NCBI GenBank assembly: GCA_001798455.1
Contig: MGSI01000096.1
Coordinates: forward strand, 20,071-46,478
Reading direction: 5' to 3'
DNA: 26,408 bases
DNA from: Deltaproteobacteria bacterium RIFCSPLOWO2_02_FULL_57_26
GTDB lineage: Bacteria > Desulfobacterota > Binatia > UBA9968
In this document: positions 15,063 to 22,517 of the stretch, one piece after another
Layout: every line of letters starts with the position of its first letter
How positions within the stretch are numbered: the first letter of the stretch is position 1
Made by a program: the position numbers and the translations under genes
Notes under the pieces: generated by a model
The model's database searches: none
The model's input: only the letters and a program-made list of their open reading frames with translations
What the model was told of the DNA's origin: nothing

Positions 15063-16463
15063 TTGGGTAAACAAAAAGAGCTTTGGTGGGTGATTTTAAC
15101 CTTTTTTTGGGCCCTCGCTTTATGGGTTTCGGTTCCAACCCATGCCCAGGAGCCGGCCCAGCCACAGGCTGTAGAAACAGCGCCTGCGGCTCCTACTACC
15201 TCCCCCGCTGGGACTCCCGCGCCACCGTCGTCGGCCAAAATTGATAAGGGAGATACGGCGTGGATGCTCACGTCGGCTGCCCTAGTGCTCATGATGACGA
15301 TCCCTGGGCTTTTCCTCTTCTATGGTGGTCTGGTCCGAGGAAAAAATGCCCTTGGCACTATCATGCATAGCTTCGTCATTGTGGCCGTGATTAGCGTTCA
15401 ATGGGTGCTTTGGGGTTATAGTCTTGCGTTCGGGCCGGATAAGGGAGGGATCATCGGGAGCCTGGCCTGGTTCGGGTTGAGCGGAGTGGGACTTGATCCC
15501 AATCCCGACTACGCCGCTACTATTCCCCACCAGACCTTCATGGTCTACCAGTTGATGTTCGCCATTATCACTCCGGCGCTCATCACCGGTGCTTTTGCCG
15601 AGCGAGCAAAGTTCAGCACGTTTCTGGTGTTCATCCTCCTTTGGGCAACATTTATCTACGACCCTCTCGCCCACTGGGTGTGGGGGGTAAAGGGGTGGAT
15701 GAGAGAAATGGGGGCTCTGGACTTTGCTGGTGGCACAGTGGTGCACATCAGTTCCGGTGTGTCGGCTCTTGCCGCGGCCTTTATGTTTGGGAAGCGGATC
15801 GGCTACGGACAGGAGGCGATGCCTCCCCACAATCTTCCCTTTAGCGTTATTGGGGCCTCCATGCTGTGGGTGGGCTGGTTTGGTTTTAATGCGGGGAGCG
15901 CCCTGGCTGCTGACGGACTGGCGACCAGCGCTTTTGTGGTCACCAATACGGCGACGGCAACAGCCGCACTCTCATGGATGGCTATGGACTGGCTCTTCCG
16001 AGGCAAGCCCACGGTTCTGGGAGCTGCCAGCGGGGCCGTAGCCGGCCTTGTGGCGATCACGCCCGCGTCGGGCTTTGTGGGTCCTATGTCCTCCATTATC
16101 ATCGGTGTCGGCGCTGGCATCTTCTGCTCCACTGCCTGTAACCTGAAGAACAAGTTGGGCTATGACGACTCCCTCGATGTGGTGGGGGTCCATGGGGTTG
16201 GCGGCACCTGGGGGGCGCTGGCGACCGGCCTTTTCGCCACTAAGACCATCAACGCGGCTGGAAACAACGGTCTGTTCTTCGGCAACCCGGCGCAGCTCTG
16301 GGTGCAGTTTGTCGCCGTCGTGGTGACCTGGATATTTGCCTTTGTCGGCACCATGATCATCCTCTCTATTCTCAAGGTGGTGATGGGGCTGAGGGTGTCC
16401 GAAGAAGAGGAGCGCATGGGGCTGGACTTGAGCCAGCACAACGAGCGGGGCTACTCCGCTTAG
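15063..16463 (+). CDS. amtB: Ammonium transporter AmtB
   Basis: 466 residues. Trimeric inner-membrane channel that conducts ammonium; PII proteins block it when nitrogen is plentiful. An N-terminal signal peptide (hydrophobic about 8-25, THA-Q cleavage near 28) is followed by a Pro/Ala-rich linker to about residue 60, then about eleven membrane segments. The pore twin histidines are His228 (GGTVVHISSG) and His377 (GVHGVGGTWG), 149 apart as in characterised Amt proteins; LFYGGLVRGKNALG and GAFAERAKFS are also typical. Start is TTG with GGGAGG seven bases upstream. First gene of the amtB-glnA-glnB operon behind the sigma-54 promoter. The long low-complexity linker after the signal peptide is longer than in the E. 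coli protein. Confidence 0.97.
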   Translation: MGKQKELWWVILTFFWALALWVSVPTHAQEPAQPQAVETAPAAPTTSPAGTPAPPSSAKIDKGDTAWMLTSAALVLMMTIPGLFLFYGGLVRGKNALGTIMHSFVIVAVISVQWVLWGYSLAFGPDKGGIIGSLAWFGLSGVGLDPNPDYAATIPHQTFMVYQLMFAIITPALITGAFAERAKFSTFLVFILLWATFIYDPLAHWVWGVKGWMREMGALDFAGGTVVHISSGVSALAAAFMFGKRIGYGQEAMPPHNLPFSVIGASMLWVGWFGFNAGSALAADGLATSAFVVTNTATATAALSWMAMDWLFRGKPTVLGAASGAVAGLVAITPASGFVGPMSSIIIGVGAGIFCSTACNLKNKLGYDDSLDVVGVHGVGGTWGALATGLFATKTINAAGNNGLFFGNPAQLWVQFVAVVVTWIFAFVGTMIILSILKVVMGLRVSEEEERMGLDLSQHNERGYSA

Positions 16464-16548
16464 GGGTGGGGCTAGCCTCCGAGCAAAGAATGTGATAACA
16501 GGTTTCTCTCACCAAGAATTCAATTCATCAGAGGAGGGGAGTTAGGAA

Positions 16549-17964
16549 ATGAAAGCCAAGGACGTACTGGAATTTGCGAAGAAGAACAAAGTGGAGATCG
16601 TGGACTTGAAGTTCATCGATGTGCCGGGCCTGTGGCAGCACTTTTCGATCTCCACGAGCGAGTTTACCGAGGACCTTTTCGAGAATGGCATCGGCTTTGA
16701 CGGCTCCAGCATCAGGGGATTTCAGACGATCGATGAATCCGACATGCTTCTGTTTCCCGATCCCGACACGGCTTTCATGGACCCATTTACGGAGCTGCCC
16801 ACGCTGAGCCTCATCTGTAACGTGCGCGATCCGGTGACGGGGGAGGCCTACACGAGGGACCCCCGCTATGTTGCGCAGAAAGCCGAGAAGTATCTCAAGT
16901 CCACGGGTCTGGCGGATATAAGTTATTGGGGCCCGGAGATCGAGTTCTACATCCTCGACAGCATCCGGTTCGATCAGAGCTACAACTACGGCTATTACTA
17001 CATTGATTCGGAAGAAGGCTTCTGGAATTCCGGCAACGGCGATAAGCCCAACTTGGGATATAAGCCGAGATACAAGGAGGGTTATTTTCCTGTGCCTCCG
17101 ATGGATCACTTGCAGGATATCCGCTCTGAGATGCTGCGCACTTTAGAGAAGTGTGGGGTGGTGGTAGAGATTCATCATCACGAGGTGGGGACCGCTGGGC
17201 AGACCGAGATAGACATGCGCTATACCACGCTGACCCGGATGGCCGATCAGGTGATGATGTACAAATACATCATCAAGAACGTAGCCAGGAAGCGCGGAAA
17301 GACAGTTACGGTGATGCCCAAGCCTATATTTCAGGACAACGGCTCCGGGATGCATACCCATCAGAGCTTGTGGAAGGGCGGGAAGAACATCTTCTATGAC
17401 AAAAAAAACTACGGTCTGATCAGCGACACAGCACGGCACTATATTGGGGGGATCCTTAAGCATGCCGATGCCTTGTGTGGGATCGTGGCCCCTACCACCA
17501 ACTCCTATCGTCGGCTCGTGCCGGGATACGAGGCGCCGATCAACCTGGTCTATTCACAGCGTAACCGCAGCGCCTGCGTGCGGATCCCGATATATTCGAC
17601 CAGCGAGAAAGCCAAGCGCCTGGAGTTCCGCACTCCCGACCCGAGCTGCAACCCCTACTTTTCATTCCCGGCCCAGCTCATGGCGGGCCTGGATGGGATC
17701 AGGAACAAGATCGAGCCGCCCAAGCCCATCGATAAGGATCTCTATGAGTTGGAGCCTGAGGAGGCGGCCAAGGTGAAGTCGGTGCCTGGCTCCTTGGAGC
17801 AGGTATTGGATGCGTTAGAGAGGGATCATGATTTTCTGCTCAAGGGGGACGTTTTTACCAAGGATGTGATCGAGACGTGGCTAAGATATAAACGCACTAA
17901 GGAAGTCGACGCCATCAGGCTTCGACCTCACCCCTATGAATTCGCCCTCTATTACGACATCTAG
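16549..17964 (+). CDS. glnA: Glutamine synthetase, type I (beta subclass)
   Basis: 471 residues. Makes glutamine from glutamate, ammonia and ATP as a dodecamer in the cytoplasm. Seen: N-terminal beta-grasp with the GFDGSSIRGF loop, metal-site segment GPEIEFYI, HHHEVGTAGQTEI, DNGSGMHTHQS, the ATP-site KPI-region, and EFRTPDPSCNPY. The sequence KDLYELEPEE places Tyr399 where the adenylylated tyrosine of subclass GSI-beta occurs, so control by GlnE-type adenylylation is likely; glnE is not in the window. Ribosome site AGGAGGGG lies upstream of the ATG. It follows amtB by 85 bases and precedes glnB by 48, and no second promoter is evident in either gap. Confidence 0.98.
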   Translation: MKAKDVLEFAKKNKVEIVDLKFIDVPGLWQHFSISTSEFTEDLFENGIGFDGSSIRGFQTIDESDMLLFPDPDTAFMDPFTELPTLSLICNVRDPVTGEAYTRDPRYVAQKAEKYLKSTGLADISYWGPEIEFYILDSIRFDQSYNYGYYYIDSEEGFWNSGNGDKPNLGYKPRYKEGYFPVPPMDHLQDIRSEMLRTLEKCGVVVEIHHHEVGTAGQTEIDMRYTTLTRMADQVMMYKYIIKNVARKRGKTVTVMPKPIFQDNGSGMHTHQSLWKGGKNIFYDKKNYGLISDTARHYIGGILKHADALCGIVAPTTNSYRRLVPGYEAPINLVYSQRNRSACVRIPIYSTSEKAKRLEFRTPDPSCNPYFSFPAQLMAGLDGIRNKIEPPKPIDKDLYELEPEEAAKVKSVPGSLEQVLDALERDHDFLLKGDVFTKDVIETWLRYKRTKEVDAIRLRPHPYEFALYYDI

Positions 17965-18012
17965 ACCGGTGGGGGCGGCAGCCGCGCTTCGGAAGGGGGA
18001 AAGGAGGGAACG

Positions 18013-18354
18013 ATGAAAAAGATCGAGGCCATCATCAAGCCCTTTAAGTTGGATGAGGTCAAGCAAAAGCTCACGTCGGCGGGGATTACCGGGATGACCA
18101 TCAGCGAGGTCAAAGGCTTTGGGCGGCAGAAGGGACACACCGAGCTCTACCGCGGCGCGGAGTACACGGTCGATTTCCTCCCCAAAGTCAAGATCGAGAT
18201 CTTGGTCCCCGACGAAATGGCGCCCAAGATTGTCGACACCATCCTTGAGTCCGCGCAGACGGGAAAGATCGGCGATGGGAAGATCTTTGTCTCGACCGTG
18301 GAAGAAGTGATCCGGATTCGGACCAACGAGCGCGGAGAGGACGCTATTCGTTAG
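18013..18354 (+). CDS. glnB: Nitrogen regulatory protein PII (GlnB type)
   Basis: 113 residues, near the standard 112. Trimeric sensor of ATP/ADP and 2-oxoglutarate that controls GlnA adenylylation, NtrB and AmtB. The T-loop signature KGHTELYRGAEYTVDFLPK places Tyr51 at the uridylylation site, and TGKIGDGKIFV is the second PII signature. Residue 54 is Asp, as in GlnB of E. coli, rather than Asn as in GlnK, although amtB-linked PII genes are often GlnK. AGGAGGG precedes the ATG. Last gene of the amtB-glnA-glnB set; the convergent ubiD-like gene ends only 25 bases downstream, with no clear terminator between. Confidence 0.97.
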   Translation: MKKIEAIIKPFKLDEVKQKLTSAGITGMTISEVKGFGRQKGHTELYRGAEYTVDFLPKVKIEILVPDEMAPKIVDTILESAQTGKIGDGKIFVSTVEEVIRIRTNERGEDAIR

Positions 18355-18379
18355 GCGTCTCTCCCCCTCTCTCGGGCTC

Positions 18380-20002
18380 TTACTCCTTATCCTTCGCTTT
18401 ATCTTCTTCTCCCGGCTGATGGCCCGGCTCAAATCCACCCACCTCATGGTAGACGACCTTGGTCTCCTCCTCGAAGGCTCTGACCGTCGGGATTTCTCCC
18501 GGCAGCCCCAGCTCCCGCCAGCGAGACGCAACCTGGTCGTAAATCTCCCTGCGCAGGGTGGTGCGCTTGGAAAAGACGGGAAGATAGCGGTGCTCTTTGC
18601 AGGCGTTGATGAGCGCCTTCGAGCCATAGGGGCGTTTTTCGGGCGGGTTCTGCGTGGGGTCGAGCCAGGTGCTCCAGGTGTTGCGCAAGAGATCGATGTC
18701 ATCGACCGGGTTGCAACGACTACTCATCGCCCAGATCACCTGATTGATATCGGTCGGGTCAACGTCCTCATCGACCGCAATGATCCACTTGGTGTAGTAC
18801 GCCCCGCCGGGCACCTGCGCCGCCAGCGCCAGGGCTTGGGCGGCGTGCCCCGCATATCGTTGCTCGAGGCTGAGGACGGTCATGCCGAAACCGCCAGCCG
18901 CAGCCGGGTGGGAATAGACGCCTTGGATCCCCGGGATACCGAGCTTCTCCAGGTCATCCCAGATGCGTGCTGATCGGATGATTGAGAAGAATCCACTCTG
19001 CTCGTTGGAGGGATAGTCCGCCATAAGCGCGTTGGTCAGGATCGGGCTTGAGCGGTAGTGCACGGCCGTTACTTCCACCAACGGACAGCCGGCTTCCGGC
19101 CTCCCATAGTAACCGGGGAACTCGCCAAAGGGCCCCTCTTTCTTGACGGAATTGGGACGAATAACCCCTTCGACAACGAATTCGGCACTGGCCGGCAGCA
19201 GGAGATCCGTGGTCATGCCGCGCACGACCGGAATCGGCCGGCCCTTGATGCCGCCGGCGAACTCGTATTCGGAGACGTTCTTGGGGAAAGTCTGAGAACC
19301 GATCACCATAAACAGCGGATCAATTCCCCAGGCGGCCGCAACCTGTATGGGTTGGTCTTTCTGCCAGGCTCGGGTGATGTGCAGCCGCGCATCCTTTCCG
19401 GGCGAGAGATACAGGCCGACCTGGTTTTTACCCTGTAGCATCATGCGGTAGGTGCCGACGTTTAAGTAGCCGCTATCGGGGTCACGGGTGATGACCGCGT
19501 CGGCCGTTCCGGCATAGTGACCGCCGTCCAAAGGCCAGTGCTTCGGGATCGGCAGCTCAAGTAGATCCACTTCGTTCCCGGTCCGGCTGTTTTCGTAAAA
19601 GGGGGCTTGGTTGCGCGCCACCTCCCGCGGAGGCTTGCGCTGCTTGAGCTTCTCCTTGACACGCCGGATGAGCTCTACGGTCAGAGTGTCTGGCGATTCC
19701 TCCAGGGTGAGAGCGATGCGCCTCAGGCTGGGACCGAGAATGTTCCAAAGCAGCGTGGCTCCGATGGGGCTCGTCTCGTAGCTTTTGGTGCGCTCGAAGA
19801 GGATAGCGGGTGAGGGGCTTTGTTTGGCAACTAAATAAGCGATCGCACTCATCTCTTCGTTACAATCCACCGGTTGCTTGACGCGGACGAGCTCTCCCAT
19901 GCTCTCCACCCGGGTAATCCACTCACGCAAATCCTTGATCGGCTCCGCGCCCGATTCGCTTAGCGATTCCGGATCGGCGGAGCGCTTCTCTCTTTTCGCC
20001 AT
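18380..20002 (-). CDS. UbiD-family (prenylated-FMN) decarboxylase
   Basis: 540 residues. UbiD-family enzymes use prenylated FMN to add or remove CO2 on unsaturated or aromatic acids. Seen: NVGTYRMM with Asn181 and Arg186, five apart as in the metal/phosphate-binding Asn and catalytic Arg of the family, and KKEGPFGEFPGYYG with Glu289 and Glu294, five apart as in the catalytic Glu pair. C-terminal IIAVDEDVDPTDINQVIWAMSSR is also typical. The C-tail is highly charged. AGGAGG precedes the ATG. A class II aldolase gene lies 59 bases upstream on the same strand, so the two may act on one catabolic substrate. The prenyltransferase partner UbiX is not in the window. The compound acted on is unknown; ubiquinone synthesis is possible but the aldolase neighbour makes aromatic catabolism likelier. 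Confidence 0.93.
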   Translation of the reverse strand: MAKREKRSADPESLSESGAEPIKDLREWITRVESMGELVRVKQPVDCNEEMSAIAYLVAKQSPSPAILFERTKSYETSPIGATLLWNILGPSLRRIALTLEESPDTLTVELIRRVKEKLKQRKPPREVARNQAPFYENSRTGNEVDLLELPIPKHWPLDGGHYAGTADAVITRDPDSGYLNVGTYRMMLQGKNQVGLYLSPGKDARLHITRAWQKDQPIQVAAAWGIDPLFMVIGSQTFPKNVSEYEFAGGIKGRPIPVVRGMTTDLLLPASAEFVVEGVIRPNSVKKEGPFGEFPGYYGRPEAGCPLVEVTAVHYRSSPILTNALMADYPSNEQSGFFSIIRSARIWDDLEKLGIPGIQGVYSHPAAAGGFGMTVLSLEQRYAGHAAQALALAAQVPGGAYYTKWIIAVDEDVDPTDINQVIWAMSSRCNPVDDIDLLRNTWSTWLDPTQNPPEKRPYGSKALINACKEHRYLPVFSKRTTLRREIYDQVASRWRELGLPGEIPTVRAFEEETKVVYHEVGGFEPGHQPGEEDKAKDKE

Positions 20003-20061
20003 GAAAAGACCTCCTAATAAATATTCACTACTGCCCGGCGCCAGGCGGCTCGTCCCCCCGC

Positions 20062-20808
20062 CTATTTTTTCCGCATTTCTTTCATCAGCGATGCGAAAAA
20101 GGCGAAAGCGTGGTAGGCCCGTGCAGCCGTAGTCTCCTTCATGACCTCAATGTCCTTTTGTGGCATCGTGACAGGCTTGCCGACGCAGCAGGCGATCCAT
20201 TGCATGTACGCGGCCCGTTCGAGGTAGATGGCATTGACGGCGGCCTGCTCCACGCCCTCGCCAACGGTCACGATGCCATGGCCTTTGAGAAGAAGGGCCA
20301 TGCGGTCTCCGAGCGCCTGGCTGACCTCAATACCATCCTGAACCGTGTAAATCAATCTAGGGCTTGGAAAGATGGGGGTCTCAGGGGCGAACGGGGCGGC
20401 CTGGTTGTATATGGGCAAGATCGGAGTGCCGCCGATGGAGAAGGCGGTAGCAAGGGGCTGGTGGGTATGGACGACGGAGTCTACGTCGGGCCGCGCCTCG
20501 TAGATGGCGGCATGAATCATGGTTTCCCGCGGCGGGATCTTCATCTTGATCTCCTGCTTGAGGTTCCCCACTTTGGCCCAGTTCTCCTCACAGATCTTCT
20601 TGTACTCGTCGATGTCGACCTCGATGACGTCCTTTCGGGTAATGTAACCGAGCGGTGCGAGAACCGGCTTAATAAGGAACCTGCGCGTCCCTGGGATGCG
20701 GGCGCTCAAATGACCGTGGTAGTCGGCTAGACCCTGGTGGAAAAGAATTCGATTTCCCAGCGCGACCCTTTCCTTGAGTTGCTCGATCTCTCGTTTGCGG
20801 TTTTTCAC
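20062..20808 (-). CDS. Class II aldolase/adducin-family protein
   Basis: 248 residues. Zinc-dependent family that includes fuculose- and ribulose-phosphate aldolases/epimerases and some aromatic-acid decarboxylases. Zinc ligands His114, His116 (VVHTHQP) and His177 (LLKGHGIVTVG), with acid Glu95 (PRETMIHA), are spaced 19, 2 and 61 residues apart, identical to the spacing in fuculose-1-phosphate aldolase. The GTG start at 20808 gives MKNRKREIEQLKERVALGNRIL and has AAGGGG upstream. It lies between the UbiD-type gene and the acyltransferase on the same strand. Members of this branch next to UbiD genes may decarboxylate or cleave aromatic or keto acids; that is an inference. Confidence 0.92.
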   Translation of the reverse strand: MKNRKREIEQLKERVALGNRILFHQGLADYHGHLSARIPGTRRFLIKPVLAPLGYITRKDVIEVDIDEYKKICEENWAKVGNLKQEIKMKIPPRETMIHAAIYEARPDVDSVVHTHQPLATAFSIGGTPILPIYNQAAPFAPETPIFPSPRLIYTVQDGIEVSQALGDRMALLLKGHGIVTVGEGVEQAAVNAIYLERAAYMQWIACCVGKPVTMPQKDIEVMKETTAARAYHAFAFFASLMKEMRKK

Positions 20809-20856
20809 GATGTTCCCCTTTCTTGGAAGTTAGTTTCTCGGTGGATGGTGATTCGG

Positions 20857-21816
20857 TTATCTTTCCGGGGCCGACGCCTCGTAGCGAGGCTGTTTCCCGA
20901 CCCAGGCCCCGAGCGGAGCCTGGCGCCAGCGGACGTTCATCCAGTTCCACTGGTCCGGATAAGTGCTTACGGTTTTTTCCAGCCACTCTGCGATGCGGAG
21001 CGTATTCTCCCTGACGTCCGCTTTGATCGCGCCCGACTTGGCGAGCTCGATTTCCGGCTCGATGATGAGCATCAGCTCGCCGTCCAGCCTACGGATGAGA
21101 TAGATCGGAACGAGTGCAGCCCCCGTGCGCAACGCCAGGGTCGCCGGACCGCGCCGCGCCATAACCGTCCGGCCGAAGAAGGGTACGAAGACGCCGCTCC
21201 CCGATCGGTACTCGTCAGCGATGACCACGGTGGTCTCATTTCGCCGCAAAGCCTGGACCAGGTTGCGAAAGGCCTGCCGCCGAGGTCTGGCGTGGATGGT
21301 GCGCTGTCCCAGGCGCAGGCGCCAGCGATCCATGAGGCGGCCGAAGTAACCGTTTGGCGGCTGGTTCACGAGCACATAGGTTGGGTAACCCTCCGCGGCA
21401 AGGCGCGTGCCGACCAAAAAAAAGTTTCCCAAATGGGCGCCGAGGGCGATGGCCCCCTTGCCTTTGCTCAAGGCCGCCTGCAGGTGCTCTCGGCCAGAGA
21501 GCGGGATTTCAGCGCGGATCTGTTCGACCGGGGCCTCAAGGGCAAAACCGAGCTCCACGACATCGCGGAAAAAGTTGCGCAGCGACCTGCGCACCGTGGC
21601 GGCAATTTCCGCGGCGCCTAGCTGGTCGCCGAGCGCGAGCGTCAAATTTCGGATCGAGCGCGTGCGGAAGCTGTGGAATAGGACGAAGCCGAGATCGGCG
21701 GCGACCCGAGCCGTGGCGAGGAAGAAACTGCGAGGAAAAATTTTGATCGACAGGAGTCCGAGGCTGAGACCGAGTCCCGTAGCGATCTGGGCGAGGTTTG
21801 TGAGCAACCGGCGCAT
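20857..21816 (-). CDS. LpxL/HtrB-type acyltransferase with altered active-site motif
   Basis: 319 residues. Family members add secondary acyl chains to lipid A at the inner membrane. Seen: N-terminal hydrophobic anchor (about 10-25), NFFRDVVELG, GAIALGAHLGNFFLVG, the VFVPFFGRTVMARRGPATLALRTGAALVPI block and a C-terminal QWNWMNVRWRQ. The catalytic HX4(D/E) motif is changed: His128 is kept but residue 133 is Phe, not Asp or Glu. The encoding run of eight A on the plus strand (21416-21423) keeps the frame, so a simple frameshift does not explain it. The ATG at 21816 is preferred to the TTG just before it. It is upstream of the class II aldolase by 48 bases; the upstream gap to the small HExxH gene (divergent) holds no gene. 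Confidence 0.88.
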   Translation of the reverse strand: MRRLLTNLAQIATGLGLSLGLLSIKIFPRSFFLATARVAADLGFVLFHSFRTRSIRNLTLALGDQLGAAEIAATVRRSLRNFFRDVVELGFALEAPVEQIRAEIPLSGREHLQAALSKGKGAIALGAHLGNFFLVGTRLAAEGYPTYVLVNQPPNGYFGRLMDRWRLRLGQRTIHARPRRQAFRNLVQALRRNETTVVIADEYRSGSGVFVPFFGRTVMARRGPATLALRTGAALVPIYLIRRLDGELMLIIEPEIELAKSGAIKADVRENTLRIAEWLEKTVSTYPDQWNWMNVRWRQAPLGAWVGKQPRYEASAPER

Positions 21817-22085
21817 CAAATGTAGCTCTTTTGCTTATAATACTTTCTCGCTTCGGGATGAAGAGGGATCGTAAGCGGCGCGCCGTCGCGGTTACTGCAA
21901 CAAGTCCCTTTGCGTTGTTCCGGTGCGATGGGGTGCTGTTTTCCCCGGAAAATCACCCGACCACGGTAAAATTCCAACAAAAACAATAGCTTAAGTCATA
22001 AAGCCAGCTCCTGTGAAGCCCCGGTCTGTTTTTTCTGTTTTTTTGGTGCTAGATAATGATGTCACTGTGGCTGAGGTTGGATTTT

Positions 22086-22463
22086 ATGCGGATGATTCTA
22101 CCCCCTTTGAAAGAGCGTCGGCTGGTGGATCGTTATCTTGCCTCTTTCTTCCGTGACTACAGGCCTTCGGCCTTTAAGAAGGCCATTTCTTCCCTCTCTC
22201 GTTTTTACCACTTGAAAATGCCGAAGGTAGAGTGGTTTGAATACCTCGACTGGGGCAAGACGGCGGGCAAAACCTACGAGAACGGCCAGATCTATCTGGT
22301 CCACCCGGAAAACTGGAAGCGGGGCAGGAAATACAATTCCGAAAGGAGCTGGATCAACACGGCTTACCACGAGATCGGGCACTACGTCTTTTGGGCGGAT
22401 GCTGAAAGCAAAGCGGATAAGTTCGCCTTCCGCATGGTCCGAGGGCTCAACAACCACAAGTAG
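22086..22463 (+). CDS. Small HExxH putative metallopeptidase
   Basis: About 125 residues from the chosen ATG. HEIGH (95-99) in AYHEIGHYVFWADAESKADKFAFRM gives the zinc-binding HExxH, with Glu107 and Asp111 placed like the third ligand and the A-x-x-F-A helix of ImmA/IrrE-type gluzincins. An upstream segment KTAGKTYENGQIYLVHPENW fits the beta-hairpin before the active-site helix. There is no signal peptide and no DNA-binding domain, unlike many ImmA loci. The ATG at 22086 has GAGG about nine bases upstream; an earlier ATG at 22056 adds ten residues but has no ribosome site. No gene for a matching repressor or antitoxin is next to it; ileS follows 54 bases later. Function unknown. Confidence 0.72.
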   Translation: MRMILPPLKERRLVDRYLASFFRDYRPSAFKKAISSLSRFYHLKMPKVEWFEYLDWGKTAGKTYENGQIYLVHPENWKRGRKYNSERSWINTAYHEIGHYVFWADAESKADKFAFRMVRGLNNHK

Positions 22464-22517
22464 CCTCTTACCGGGTACCTGAGGGCTTGTCCGGCAACTC
22501 CCCTCTTACTTTAGTTC

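Noticed and set aside
17881..18702. 273-codon minus-strand frame across glnA, glnB and the UbiD-type gene
   Set aside because: Runs antisense to three well-supported genes; low-complexity Arg/Ser/Pro-rich content is typical of a shadow frame.
20737..21621. 294-codon plus-strand frame opposite the acyltransferase
   Set aside because: Antisense shadow; the minus-strand frame carries clear LpxL-family motifs.
21835..21840. TATAAT hexamer between the acyltransferase and HExxH genes
   Set aside because: No -35 element at proper spacing on the plus strand and more than 200 bases from the next start; likely chance in an AT-rich patch.
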